A stretch of DNA of 64,000 bases from Phanerodontia chrysosporium (GCA_001910725.1 MJGA01000020.1:1-64000), one strand, 5' to 3'. Numbered from the stretch's first letter, positions 34,009 to 46,322 are shown. Notes: generated by a model not told the origin, from the letters alone. Program-made: numbers and translations.

Positions 34009-34855
34009 TGATGCGCTTGCGCGCGGTTAGGCCGAAAGAAAGGGAGAACTTAGAGAAGGAGATGGAGGGGAACGGGATAGGCGTCGGCCGAGGGCGCGCG
34101 AGCAGTCGGGGTAGAGGTGAGCGCGACTACGGGGACCGAGGCGACCGGATGTACCTAGAGTAGAAAAGAATAAGATTGTTAGTAATACTAAACGCGAGCC
34201 GCGGTCAGCGGGCAAGTGGGTGGTAGAAGACGAGAAGGGGGAGCGAAAGACGCGAGGAAGGGCCGAGGCTCGCGAGGTCGCTCGCTCGGCTCGGGTGCTC
34301 GGGCGAAGTCAAGGATCGCAGGGACGAGTTCGCAGGCGGAGTCGCGGGTCGCAGAGGAGTCGCGGTACGATGTTCGCAGACACGCTTGTAAGACTTAGGG
34401 CGAGAGGGGAACTTGTTCGGTTCTGTCTACTACAGAGGGAATATTTTATACTATTCTACTCAGCCACCCTACGTCAGAACTATACAGTACTATGTTCCTA
34501 CACTCTCCGACGGCGGTGAAACCGCTTGACGAGGCCTGCGCGACGTCGGCGACGATACCGCGAGGACGGAGGGGGGCTCGCAGCGGGCAGCGAGGTCTAG
34601 TGCGCGGGCGAATACTTAGGCCGAGCAGGCGCTGCTCGGACGCGGCGTGGGACCCATGTGGCGAGGCGCTCGGCAGGGTTCGGCATCGGGTGCGTGACTC
34701 GGGGCGCTGACGTGTCGGTTGCGACGCGTTCGGGAGGATTCGGGCGAGCACATGGTGCGGTCGTCTTGGCTTCGGCTTTATCGGCTGACGATGCGAGGTG
34801 CGGGAGACACGCGTTCTGACGCGTCGGCGGGCGCAGCGGCGCGCGGGGCGCATCA
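34009..34855 (-). repeat. Outer element 5' LTR, 847 bp
   Basis: Intact copy of the LTR, ends TGATGCGC/GCGCATCA. It contains the uninterrupted target of the inner element (GGAAC at 34070) and a TATA-like box. Confidence 0.93.
34442..34450 (-). promoter_or_regulatory. TATA-like box in outer LTR
   Basis: TATAAAATA on the minus strand lies about 405 bp into the LTR and points toward gag, so it is a candidate promoter of the element. Confidence 0.5.
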
Positions 34856-34859
34856 GCGG
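34856..34859. repeat. Target-site duplication, outer element, right copy
   Basis: GCGG follows the LTR end and matches 16253-16256. Confidence 0.75.
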
Positions 34860-35992
34860 ACGGGCAGCTCATGCTCCTCGCGGGGCTCTGGGACGTCGCC
34901 GTGCTCCCAGGTGCGCCCCCCGCCCCCTCTCCGTCCGCTCCTTTCCCGCCTCACGACGCGCAACAGGGCACGCCGAGCCGCTGTACACCTTTACCATCGT
35001 CACGACCGCCGCGTGCGCCGCGCTCGCGTGGCTGCACGACCGGCAGCCCGTCGTGCTCGACAGCGCGGACGCCCTGCGCACGTGGCTCGACGTCGGGCGG
35101 CACCCCTGGGACGCGCACGTCGTGCGCCTGCTCGCGCCGCCGCGCGGGGAGAACCTCACATGGTGCGCGCCCCCGCCTCTGGTGCACGACGGACCGCGGT
35201 GCGGTGCGGTGCGGTGCTGACGGTGTCGTTGCGGGCAGCTATCCGGTGCCGAAGGAGGTCGGCAAGGTCGGCGCCGAGTCGCCCGCGTTCGTCGAGCCCC
35301 TCGCGGCGCGCAGGGACGGCATCGAGGCCCTGTTCGCGCGGCAGGCGGCCAAGGCCCCGAAACGCAGCGCGTCGCCGGGGCTCCCTGAGCTAGTGTCCTC
35401 GCCGCCGAAGAAGACAAAGTCGGACGAAGACGAGACAGCGGAGGAGCCGAAGACGGAGAAGATGAATACCTGGGAGGACGACGAGGTCGAGATCCTCGAC
35501 GTTGACGCGCCTTCTGAGGGTCCGAAGCGCAAGAGTACGAGTCCTAGCAAAGAGGTAAGACGGACGTGGTGTGTATGCCGCTCGTCAGGTGCTGACGCGG
35601 TGTGCGTAGGCATCCCAAGGTTCACCATCGAAAAAGGTAGGACTTTCAGAGCCCAATACAGTCGATGCTGACGCAGGATGCAGAAAAAGACAGCAAGGGC
35701 CACAAAGTCCAAGAAACCGCAGGTGAAACAGGACAAGTCAAAGATCACAGCGTATTTTGGAAAGTGACCCCTCAGTCCTCAAGTCGGCCTGGCAGCGATA
35801 GCACCTGTATTGTACACTTTAACTAACCATGTACAATGGGACCTGTACTCCATGTTAGAACGAATGTTCAAATCGACATTTTACAACGCTTGGAACAGAT
35901 ACATCACGAGCTAGAGCTACAAAGTCTACGCACTCATACAGCGGTCTACACGAAACGAACAGAAGGTATCACAAGGACTGGCCGCAGAGAGT

Positions 35993-38900
35993 TCAAAACG
36001 CGACACCCACCCCCGCAGAGAAACTGCCCTCCTCCTTCTGGCTCTCACGCGAGCCCGACGGGCCCACGCCCCCAAACGGGTCGCCGAGCCCAAACAGGCT
36101 GACGCCCTCGACGACGCCCTCGCCAAAGCCGCCGCCCCCGCCCTCTGCGCCCGAAAAGTCCATCTCGGGCAGCGCGCCGGCGACGAACTGGAGCGCACCG
36201 AGATCGAGCTCGAGCACGCTCTCGTTCACGCTCCCGCGGAGGTCCGCCGTGCTGATGCTCGCCGCACTGAGGCGCGCGGCCGCGGTGCCGCCGGGCGGCG
36301 CGGGCGGCGGGAGGCGCAGCGCCGCGAGGGCCGGCGCGCCGAGCGTGTGGAGCGTGCTACCCTGCGCCGGCGCGGTGCCGACGACGACGTACGAGGACGG
36401 CCGCGCGGGCGTGTCCGCCGCGGGGAGCGCGAGGGCGGACAAGTAAGGGGAAGCGGGAGCGTCGCACTCGGACACGCAGTCCTCCTCGATGATCGGGTAC
36501 AGCTGGCTGCCGTGCGGGCGGACGAGGCTGTCGCCGCTCGCGTCGTCCGCGTCGTCCGCCGCGTCAGGCGCGCCGAGCTCGTCGGCGGCGGAGCGCACGG
36601 AGCGCGCCTCGATGCTGAAGTCGTCCGCGTCGTCCTCGGCAGAGGCGTCGAGCGAGCTGCTGCGCGAGAGGCGGGCCGCGAGACCGAGCGCGGCGCTGAC
36701 GGCGTCGACGTCGAGCCGCCCGTCGCTCGCCATGAGCGCGTCCAGGTCGAGCGACGCCCAGCTCTCGGTCTTGCTCCTGCTCTTGCCCTTCGAGCCCCCC
36801 GCGCTGCTCGCGCCGCGCGACTGGGCGCTCCCGGCGGTCGCCCGCGACGAGTGCGACGACGCCTTGCTCGCGCCGGCGCTCGACGCGCTGGAGTTCGTGC
36901 CCACGTCGAACACGAGCAGACCCTCGACCTCCTCGCTGGAGGTGCCCTTTGCGATGTATGCTCCGTCGCGCTCGCCGCTGGTGTTCATGCCGAACTCGTC
37001 TGGGTTGGGAGTCGAGGGCCCGCTGACGCTCTTTCTAAAGCGGCCTGCGAGGCGCGCCTTTGCCCCAGTGAACCTTGGTGTTGGGCTCAGGGGTGGCCGA
37101 GGATTTGGGGGCACGAGCTGGTTGGGTGTAGGTGTAGGAGGCAATGCCCCAGGCATCGCAGGGCTGTCTTTACGAATGGTGGTGGCAGGGCTTTCAGCCA
37201 CAGGAGAGCGAGCGCGATGGTGTCTCTCACAGCCACTAGGCGAGGGGTGGAAACTGTCCTCCATTACGACTCGCCCGCGGCCAAGTGAGGGAGACAAGCG
37301 TGTGGGCGTCTTTGCAAAGCCGAGACCAACGGCCTTGCTGCGGCAACCTCTCCCATCTTCGACGTCGCCGTCACTGGCTGAGACAGGAGAGACTAGCGCT
37401 GCTCTATGGGGTGTGTTCAACGGCTTGATAGTAGCCTTTGCCTGCGAACTCTTTGTAGGCAAGAGATACGTGACACCATTCCGTCTTTCTTCAGAACCTG
37501 GAGATACCTTGCGATTTAACGATGTTGCAGGAGCGGAAGGGGTGACCGGAGAAGGTGGTTGAGCGGGCGAGGAGGGAGCCACAGGAGACGAGAGGGGTGA
37601 GGTCACGCTTAGAGACAAACAAGCACGTAAAGAAGACGAAGATGTGATAGAGGTGACGCTAATCCGTCTGCTAGCGGACTCTGGTAGTGACAGTTTGTCT
37701 TGAGACTTCGACGAGGGAGACAATGACATCGCCGAGGAGACGTTCACGTCGCGTCCATTCTGGGGCTGGAGTGAATTGTCTGCAGCACTATCGGCATTTC
37801 TTCTCGACATAGGGTCAACTGGGAAAAAAAAGATTTAGTAGATGCGAGTGGGAATCAAGCAGGACGCTCACGAGAAACGGGATCCAAGGCAGGGGATACG
37901 GAGGTTGCACTAGCTGGTGAAGAGCTCGACGGTGTCGGAGAGAGAATCAGATTCGGGGAGAAATAGTACGGTGTTGAGTATGGTGACAAGTCCGAGTTGG
38001 CGCTTATAGCCGGAGACCGAGTCTTATGGAACGCGGAGACTCTGTCCTTGCGCGCGCGATAAGACGAACTCTTATCGGAGGACGACATATGAGGCATTGA
38101 CGACGACGCGTGAACGATCTGTGTCAAGGGAGACTCTTTCATGATGATGGGGAGAGATCTCGAAGAGCAACCAGGCCCAGGCAGAGGTGAAGGCAGGGGG
38201 TCGCAGGGCGGAGAACTAGGATGAACGCTGGCACAGTCTTCGATGCACCTGGACTTGCCGGCCGATACAGAAGGGCAATCAACGTTCCTAACCATACTGG
38301 AGTGAGACCGAACGTCAGTGGAGCTGCGCGCAAGTAAAGCTTCTGTCGTGCAAGAGACCCCATTCAAGGCCAGCTCTGTAGCTTTCGCAAAGTCTTCTTG
38401 TTTGGCAGCGCCGGACAAGCCTCCGAGGTCGGGAGTGTTCATCTCCAGGAAAGACAAGCTAAGAGACCGAGTGTGGGTATTCAAAGACGCTGAAGCATAT
38501 CTAGAGGACTGAGACTGCCTGTTGAGATGAGAGCCTGACGAACGCGTAGCCTTTGAGACTGAGCCTGAGCCACGGTTGGAATTGACAGGTGCCGAAACAG
38601 AAGCAGAGCGACGATGCGACTTGCGCGAGCGATGCGAGCCACCAGCACCAGCGAGACCATCTGAAGAAACTTTCTTGCGTTCAACAAGACTCCCGTCGTT
38701 TGCAATAGACATCCGTGTTCGCGCAGAGGAGCTGAGGGTGCCACCGTTAGATCTCAGAGAGTTGGAGTTGACCGTGCGTACACGAGAGCCAGTGGACACA
38801 GATTGAGACGCAAACCCGCCAACGGTCAAGTAGGGGGACATATTCGGGCTTGTGGTAGGGTGTCGGCTGAGGGTGCTTCGGGGACTAAAGGTACTCGGGT

Positions 38901-39533
38901 AGAAGCTGCCAGGCCTAGAGTCTCTGGTCAGTAAACCGTGTAAGCAATGGTACACGGCACTCACGTAGACATCGCAAAGGAGGAGCGACGAGCGACCCGA
39001 TGTGCGCGCACGGTGATACGAGTCTCCCACTCGGGCGAGCCCAGAAAGCCAACGACATAGCCTTGGAGGTCGTGCCGAACTCTAGTAGAGGCGGCGCGGA
39101 GAGCCGAAGGGTTGAACTTCAATAGTTTGCGAGGTGTCGTGATGGCGACCAAGCCCGAAGACAGAGCAAACGCAGCCGACGCGCTAGATGCGTCGAGACC
39201 AAGACCAACCAGTGGGGATTGTTGCTTCTCGTCCAGCGTGTCGGCAGATAAACTCGAGACGGCGCGAGTCGTACACGGAGTGCTTGGATGGCCATGGTGT
39301 ATCGTATGAGCCCGCCTGTACTTGAGATACGTGTACTTCAGCAGCGCAAGCACGACGAAAGGTGAACCAAGCCCGAGTGCAAGAAACCCTGCAGAGGCCG
39401 GAGTCAGGCTAGAGTCAGAGCTGTCTCGTCTTCTTGGCACTGGGGAGGCCTCTGCACATAAAAACAAAGAGGTGAAAAGAATGACAAGACAAGAGAATGT
39501 GGGGAGGAAAGTCGAGGGACGTGAGGACGACAT
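35993..39533 (-). CDS. Ser-rich single-pass membrane protein, about 1145 aa
   Basis: I do not recognise the family. Three exons (39533-38965, 38914-37872, 37818-35993) join in frame. Residues 1-29 are a signal peptide (hydrophobic LPTFSCLVILFTSLFLCAEA). After a short Ser-rich outside part there is one membrane span (FLALGLGSPFVVLALLKYTYL) followed by basic residues, so the long C-terminal part should face the cytosol. That part is very rich in Ser, Pro and Ala with many SP/TP sites and acidic patches, and near the end ELDLGALQFVAGALPEMDFSG. The layout recalls cell-surface sensors with a disordered cytosolic tail, but there is no WSC or similar domain. A possible in-frame intron lies within the signal peptide. 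Confidence 0.75.
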
Positions 39534-40439
39534 GGTGGACGCTCTCCAAGCTTCACGGGCCGTAAGCGCGCTAGGCGAGGGCGCGGGAAAGTCGGGATGC
39601 GTGCCGAACTCTGCCAGCTGCGTCGCCTTGCCCCGAACCAGCGGTGCAACAGTCTTGAGTGCGTTTTCTCTTGAATGCCTTCGAGCCAGATGTATAGCTG
39701 ATCATGTTTTACACTGTCTAGTACAAGGTTTGACAACTCATTGGTCCGCGATACCTGGACCGTGCTGGTCTGCAGTCGGAGGGGTTCGTTTCACGACCGT
39801 GCATGTAGGATACTATTTGCCTACCTCTGCACGCTCCCTTCTGCGGCCACGATTCATTGTATACGAGATGAAAGCTGAAGAACAACTCAAGGCGACTATG
39901 AGACTGCGCTGGCCCGACGGGCACGAAACGGAAGCAGATGCTAAACAATACGACGAGCCGTCGGCATGCTCCCAACAATTCGTGAGGCTCACTTCATTGT
40001 TATATACAGTGTACGTGGGCTGTCGGCTCCAAAAATCTGAGAGAAACCACTCTGGCTCGTTTTGATAGGTCGGTTTGATTCGTGTCATCTTGCAAAGAAC
40101 CCGTCCTGACGTCGTATCGTATTGCTTTGAACGATGCAACAGACCAACCCCATCCCCAAGAGATGGGACATACACTGACTACCTCTCTACCACAGTTATA
40201 CCGCGGTACGAGAGTGCTTCGTTGCGTTACGAACCGTTCCGCGTCATAACGGTATGTGTTACTTCAAGGCACAAAGGGAATAAACGCCTGAGCCTTTGTG
40301 TGTAGACCCTTGTGGCCCCCGGGTGACGTTGGACTTTTCAGGAAGTCACGCCTCAGCCACAATGTCGTTGTGAGGTTAAATACGACCACTTTCCCCTTGT
40401 GCTCACTTCCTTCCACTCCACTCCCTCTCGCGACAAACA
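39534..40439. other. Divergent intergenic region
   Basis: Separates the membrane-protein gene (minus) from the next plus gene. Frames on both strands are open by chance; I see no gene. Confidence 0.4.
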
Positions 40440-43400
40440 ATGCCAAGTACACTCCAGTCAAACGCGACAGTTATTGTCGGCGCAGACAACACTAACATGG
40501 TCGCTGCAAGCGCAACAGGGTGCGTTGTATTTCTGTGGCCATAGCACTGATCTCAAACTAACGCGGAGACCCCTCAGCGACATTGAAGACGCACTCGACA
40601 TGTTAGACGATGTACAGAGCATAGTTCTGAGCCTCTCTCCCCGCTCACAGGAAAAACTACTCGAAGCTCTGGAAGAGCTAAACCAAGAAGTTGGCGAGCC
40701 ACAAACCGGGGCTCCACAGGAAGACACCACCCAGCCCGACACCAATGGCCATGGAGGCAATGCGGAACACGTACCAACGACTCAACATGATGTCCAGGAA
40801 GAGCAGGCACCTTCCTATCAGACCTCAACTAGCAGGGCCACACCCGCCACACACTCCGAGGGCACAGTCACGTCGAATCCCAGTACGGTGGAGTCGACTT
40901 CGACTACCTCTGAAGGGTCCACGCAATCGTCTACAACACCAGATGGACCTTCAGCAGGAACCACCGCGGCCACAACGCCCGGGAGCACGTCGGACGCGAG
41001 GCAGGAGGCTGTCAGTGAAGGAAACGGGACCGGCGATGCGTGCGTCTCCATGATAACCTCTACAACACCTCCACTCACTCTTTTCTCAGATCTCCCTCCT
41101 CTATACATACAATCCCGCCTCTCTTTGACGCCGTAGAGTACCTCCGCCAGTTACAGGAGGCCTTCGAGTGCGTCTTTCCCGTACTGATTCTCTCATCCCA
41201 CTGACTATGTCTGCGTAGGGCGTGGCCTGACCGCATCGAGCTGCCAGACTTTCCCGAGAGTTTGGCGTGGACAGTACCTATAATTGCCGACCCGCCTCTT
41301 GACATTTACTCGACTGCTGGCGAAGCACCCGTCGCAGGCCCCTCTGTAGGTCCACCAAGCCCTGGGCCGAGCGAAGCACAACCATCTGCCCACGAGTACC
41401 GCCCCTCGAGTGTGCAGCCGACGTACAACGCGACGGCAACGGCAGGTCCGTCGAACGCCCCCGCGAACGAGCTGCAGCCGAGTGCCATCGACCCTCGCCT
41501 CCTACAGAGGCGGCCACAACCACCAGCAGCTCACGCTCATCTACACACACCGGTTACGCGGGCCATCTCGCCGCCCAGGGGCCTCCCGTATGGCGCGCAC
41601 TCTCCCATAGTCCCTCCTCCCCAGTCAAGGGCGATGCCCCACCGTCGGGGAGCCCCGCCGCTCAGGTCCAGCGGAGGAACACACAGATGCAGGTCCCACA
41701 GGGGCAACAATTACAGACGCCTACGCTCCCCAGGCCGTGCCCTCCAGTGACGCCGGAGTATGCAGGCAGCGGGCCTGCGTTCCTGTACCCCGTGAACGCG
41801 TACCTTGTTGGCCAGGCGCAACTCGCCGCTCAGGCGCAGTCACCCGCTCCTCAGTTCGCTGAGGGCAGCAGCAAGAGGCAGGCACGGCCGACCGTGCCTC
41901 AGGTGCAGGTCGCGGGGTCCTCGCGGACGGGAACCCCGTCGGGCATCTCACAGGCCGCAGTCATGGATGCGCATATGCGACAACAGGCTTATATGCAGCA
42001 ACAGTACGTCACCCTCACGGTGATTCTTGTAATGTGGAAGCTGATGACTTCGTTTCTAGCATGGCATATAGTGGCGATACAACAGCCTTCGCACATGCAG
42101 GTCATGGCGCCGCGTCGGGATCCGCCACCCCTGCTGCATACAACTCTGCGCCATCGAGCCTATCGACGCCTGCTATGCAGGTCAGCAGGACACAAGCTGT
42201 TGCCCCTCCCTCCACATCAGCTGCCGCGTCTTCTAGCAACAGGAGCGGCCAGATGCGGCCCCCATCCACCATGCCTACTCGCGCGCAGACCCCTGCATCC
42301 GGGACGAGAGCTCAGGCAAGAGGAACCCCTGCGCCGCAGGTCCGCCAACAGGGCCCTGCTAGACACGCTGGAGGATCCGCGCATGGTGTCCAGGCAGCGC
42401 AGGTCTCCCGTCAAGCTGCTGCGACACCCTTGCCGACGCCGCGAACAGAGTACCACCAGAACCTCGCGGAGTACTACGGCTCGCGGACGCAGGAGCTCCA
42501 GGGCCAGCAGTCTGCGCCTGAGCCCTCGAGATCGCCGTCCCCAGTGCCTGCTGATTGGACGGTCGTCGTCGAGCGGTACATGCGCTTGACCGGTGGCGGG
42601 TCGGGTGTGCAAGGGGGCCTGATGAGCGGTCCTGGTGGGATCCAAGGCATGGTGGCTCAGCCAGCGCAGGTGGACTCCAGGGAGTCGTGGAACGGCGGCC
42701 ATCCTCCTGCGTCGACGTCGCAGTATTCAGTTCCTTCGCTCCTCGACGACTTGCCACCGCTGTCGCAGCCCAGCAACCACGCAGGTGCCTCTTCCTCCCA
42801 ACCGCAAGCGCGCCCGATGGTTCCCCTTCGACGACAGCGTGCACCAGCCACGCAGCGGAAACAGCAGGCGACCCCCGCTCTAATGACCCCCGCACCTGCG
42901 GGCTCAATGCCGCCGCGGTCGCAGATGCCGGAAGGGCACGTCCCACCTGAAGTGGCGCGTGGCATGGGCCCACCGCCGCCGATCGCACAGTCCCACCGTG
43001 CGTCTCGACAAGCGGCGACGAGCACACCGGCACAGTCGAGCGCGAACCTCCCGAACGCGACACAGGTCCCGGAACACCTACAGCGGTACATTATCCGGCA
43101 AGCTGCACAGGCCCACCAGCACGCGGCGTCCCAGGCGACGCAGGGCGCGTGCAGCGCGGAGGACTGCAGCCTGACGCCGATCGACAACGTCGTGTACGGT
43201 GTCACGACGCTCTCCGACGACGCTGGGCAGGCGGCCTCGCGTCCTGGATCTGCACGCACGCCTGCGAGCGGTTCAGGTACGCCCGCGCCTCAGCACTACG
43301 AGCCTGCTCCACATGCTGGGCCGAACCGCCTGGTGCCTTCGACTCCCCAGTCTGGACACGTGCATCACCAAAACCACCCTGCGGCTAGCTCAAGCAGGGA

Positions 43401-44196
43401 TGCCCCTCAGCAGCCCGCACAAGGTTCGCAGGCTGGGCCGAGCCGTCCGATGCCTTCGTCGACTCCACAGCCGGGATACGCGCCCCCTCACGCCGCGTCT
43501 GCAGCCCCCTGCTCTACACCTGCGCTCCATCGATTCGTGCAGGCCGTACTGGCTGATCCGACTCGCATGCCGGACATGGGAGACTATCAGCCTGGAGATA
43601 CGCCCGCGCCCCCCGCCAGTCGAGCTTCACAAGCGCCCATGGCATCCTTGACCCAGCATCCCTCGTATGGCGGGCACCAGCAGCCCCAGGCGGGCCCGTC
43701 GCGCAGGGTGCCCGCAGCAGGTGCCGCGTATAGCGGGTCGCGCGAGGACCCGCTATTCCGGTGCCCCGCGGGCGGGAGCAAATGCCCGGGGTACTGGCGC
43801 AAGGGACACAAGGGCGAGCACTTCGTGACGTGCCACGCAGAGATCGTGCCGCCCGAGGAGCAGACCGCAGCGGAGCGCGCGACGGGCCGCGAGATCGTGC
43901 GGTGCACGATCCCGCACGACGGCCCGCGCCAGGAGTGGCGCATCGCGAGCGAGTCGCTCCCGAACCACATCTCGAGGACGCACAACATTCGCGACGAGCT
44001 GTGCGGCTTTGCGCCGCCCCAGGGGTATGGTGCCCAGCAGGCGCAGCACGGTGCGTATGCGTCGCCGCCCCAGCCGCCTTCTGAGCCTCCGCGTCGTCGA
44101 GGTAGGAAGCGTCGTGAGCCTGAGCCCTCCGACGTCGACCAACTGAACGAAGCAGAGGATACCGGGGGAAGAAGGAAACGGTCCAAAAGGTCATAA
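40440..44196 (+). CDS. Long low-complexity protein with C-terminal Cys/His segment, 1159 aa
   Basis: Six exons fit in phase: 40440-40519, 40578-41039, 41090-41167, 41219-41445, 41508-42003 and 42060-44196. The N-terminal part has one helix (DIEDALDMLDDVQSIVLSL) and a Thr/Ser-rich stretch. Then come FDAVEYLRQLQEAFE and WPDRIELPDFPESLAW. Most of the rest is disordered, rich in Pro, Gln, Ser and Ala. Near the C terminus FRCPAGGSKCPGYWRKGHKG and FVTCHAEI, later CTIPHDG and LPNHISRTHNI, have Cys/His pairs like a zinc finger. The protein ends in basic RRRGRKRREPE and KRSKRS, nuclear-signal-like. It may be a nuclear factor; the family is unknown to me. Confidence 0.7.
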
Positions 44197-44710
44197 ATAC
44201 TAGGCGGTGGCCGCTGAGTTCTCATCTGTGCTCGTTATTCTAGGATTGGGTTTCTGGGACTTGTGTGGGCAAAACATTGCAACTGTACTACGGCCGCGTT
44301 GCAGAGAATCGAGAGAAAGCTTGACAAAACGGCTACTATAGTCATGGAGCACTGGCCCTTCCACTGTTTTGGCGCAGAGATATACAACAAGAGAAAACAT
44401 GACACGACCTGAGGAGTGGCAGCCAGCTGGCAGGGATAAAGATAGCGAAGAGACCTCTTCACGAGTGCGGAAGCCGTCTCCGTCGAGGGAGGTAAACGCA
44501 GATGGCGCATCAATGTGCCACGTGATGCTAGGCGCATGGAAAACTCCCGTCACGATAATTATTCTCGTAGACCGTCATCATCATCAAGTCGTAATTCGCC
44601 AGAATCTGCGTACATATTCTACATGCTCAGCCGACCATAGCTCAAAATCTGCGCACACTGCCCGGAATTGCCTTACGTCGTCGACATTGGATACTCGCGC
44701 TCAGCAACTC
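44197..44710. other. Intergenic region
   Basis: Tail-to-tail space between the low-complexity gene and the first NADAR gene. No gene seen. Confidence 0.45.
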
Positions 44711-45500
44711 TCAGAGGCGGCTTTGTCTACGCAGCTTGTCCCTCAGCCGCATGAGAGCCTTGCCGAGCTCATTCCTGCCCTTGCGGTCCGCGCCACAGCC
44801 CCAGAACGAATCAACCTGCAGCCGCCTCAGTACATAGTCTCGTTACTCGAACTCAGGCCGACTTACGGGACTGTCCTCGATGATCTCTCTGTCTCCGGTG
44901 TCCAGCAGCAGCTGCTTGAGGTCCGCATTCTGGGTGAACTTGGCTTCGATGACCTCGTCCATGACGCTGATGTTCACGGAGAACCAGTCCTTGCGCTGGT
45001 AGCTCCGCAGACGCGTCGCCTCCTCGAGGGCCGCGCGCGACGACTTGGCGTTACGGATGCGCTCCGCGAGGTCTGGGCGCGTCGAGAGGAACTTGTGCGC
45101 TTGGAACACTAAGGGCTGGTTCAAGCTATGTCCATCCATGACCCAACCCACGCGGCTTACAGTGCTCGGACGTGGGGTACATCTTGCCCTCGAACTGGAT
45201 GGGGTGAGGAGAGAAGTTCGTGAATCTGTGTCACAAGGCGTCAGTGCTCATTTTCATTGCACCGTCAGACAGTAAGACATACTCATAATAAGGCTCGTTC
45301 CTATGATAGAACATGAGAGGCCCCTCTTGCGCAGGGGGCTGTGCATATGCTTTCCTCTGCTTGGACTTTCGCAGGACCACTGTCGACTCTTCAAGCTCAA
45401 CACCCCTTCCACCAGACGTTCATCACGCACCTACGACTTGCCGCCCAGCGACAAGGACGAGACACAGCGCGACGCCCGACAGCACGATCCAAGGCTCCAT
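44711..45500 (-). CDS. NADAR-domain protein 1 with N-terminal membrane anchor
   Basis: NADAR (YbiA-like) proteins act on ADP-ribose derivatives; some bacterial members remove ADP-ribose from guanine in DNA. Exon 1 (45500-45431) encodes a hydrophobic anchor (VLSGVALCLVLVAG). A 42-nt intron leads to exon 2 (45388-45283) with a basic linker and MFYHRNEPYYE. Then FTNFSPHPIQFEGKMYPTSEH, VFQAHKFL and the central block DWFSVNISVMDEVIEAKFTQ, LLLDTGDREIIEDSP. The last exon has DSFWGCGADRKGRNELGKAL and ends LRRQSRL. All core motifs of the family are present, and intron positions match the other copies. Confidence 0.85.
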
Positions 45501-46322
45501 GATTGTTAGTCGCAGGTGCAAAGCCTGGAAGCCGCGTCCCTTTACATACGCCCCGCCACCGTAGGTTTGATGGAAATCCGCTCTCACGTGTCTGCAGCGC
45601 GTTCCCCAAGATGGTCTCCTCGCGCGCCTCGGCGCGTCGTGTGAGCGAACCTTGTACGGGGCGCCTGCTTTGCTCGTGTCCACGCCGCCGAAGGCACAGC
45701 GCAGCCTCTGCATGCAGGGAACGGCCCACGACGCCTCCTGCGCGATCGCCATCGCTAGCGACGTATCAAGGGCATAACCCTCATGAGCAACCATGCCGAG
45801 TATCCGTGCCATGCCACTCGACAGTGCCCTCGGCTACGCCGTAGGCTATGTTGACGGGAAATGCAGCACGTCCTCCCCGCGTGTAGGGGGAGGAGGAGGA
45901 TACTCTGGCTGTGTGGCATCTCATGAAAATGTACACGAATCACGAGGGGCAAATGCGTGTGGACAGCTCTGTAGTGCGATATTGGAGCCAATCGGAGGCA
46001 TGACGTTCCTAGGAACCGCGCCCTCAGGCCTCTGGCACAAGATCTGGCCTTGCCTAGCACCACAGCTCGTACGAGACGGCTATCCTGTACTCTTGCTGCA
46101 CTTCTGCACACTGTTTGCGAAGAGCGTGGAGTCCTGGGAGCTGACAACCCTCCGGATTCATGTCAGAACTGAAATGACTCGCTGCAACATTGTACAATGA
46201 ACCGTATCATGCATGAATGGTATGTCTGAAGCAAAAGCAAATCCCCTCCGAGTCGACATCGACCAAGCTTCCCCGAGTGAGCAGCATGAGGCAGCCGCAA
46301 GACGAGCATGGCTATGGTTGTC
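45501..46322. other. Spacer between NADAR 1 and 2
   Basis: A 135-codon plus frame (45793-46200) has no recognisable motif and I do not call it. The stretch includes the promoter of NADAR 1. Confidence 0.4.

Larger units (their letters stand above)
16257..34855 (-). mobile_element. Outer Ty3/Gypsy LTR retrotransposon (about 10.5 kb without nested copy)
   Basis: The element runs right to left: 5' LTR 34855-34009, primer-binding site, gag, protease, RT, RNase H, integrase, a gene on the opposite strand, polypurine tract, 3' LTR 25209-16257. LTR ends form an 8-bp inverted repeat TGATGCGC/GCGCATCA. By eye the two LTRs differ by one substitution and two one-base G-run indels over about 847 bp, so insertion was recent. 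The protein order PR-RT-RH-IN is that of Gypsy elements. Integrase has no chromodomain. The left LTR is interrupted by the second element at 16322-24420. Confidence 0.92.
15653..35767 (+). pseudogene. SRAP/HMCES-type abasic-site shield gene split by nested retrotransposons
   Basis: The gene would encode an HMCES-like protein that covalently caps abasic sites in single-stranded DNA. Exons before the break: 15653-15682 (MCGRFALGLP, with Cys2), 15733-16142 (RFNIAPRSQAPVV, HTMKWGLVPHW, INARAE, RRCAVPCQG) and 16198-16256 (YYEWLKKGRE, LPHFTR). The insertion lies within this exon. It resumes at 34860 with LMLLAGLWDVAV (to 34910), then 34967-35162, 35239-35554 (YPVPKEVGKVG), 35610-35636 and 35684-35767. 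All phases agree once one target-site copy is skipped. Catalytic Cys, Asn, Glu and His positions are present. The last exon ends in KITAYFGK, resembling a PCNA-binding PIP box with Lys for Gln. The 18.6-kb insertion should abolish the normal product. Confidence 0.88.

Noticed and set aside
16322..34855. Repeat-induced point mutation of the elements
   Set aside because: LTR pairs are nearly identical and no excess of C-to-T changes is seen by eye.
15653..35767. Retroelement as a giant intron of the SRAP gene
   Set aside because: The insertion lies inside a coding exon with a target duplication and no donor or acceptor at the joints.
36347..37562. Long plus-strand frames (313 and 357 codons)
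   Set aside because: They are opposite-strand shadows of the Ser/Ala-rich membrane-protein exon; composition is biased and no motifs appear.
41446..41507. Frameshift in the low-complexity gene
   Set aside because: A 62-nt intron with GT..AG ends and correct phase explains the frame change.
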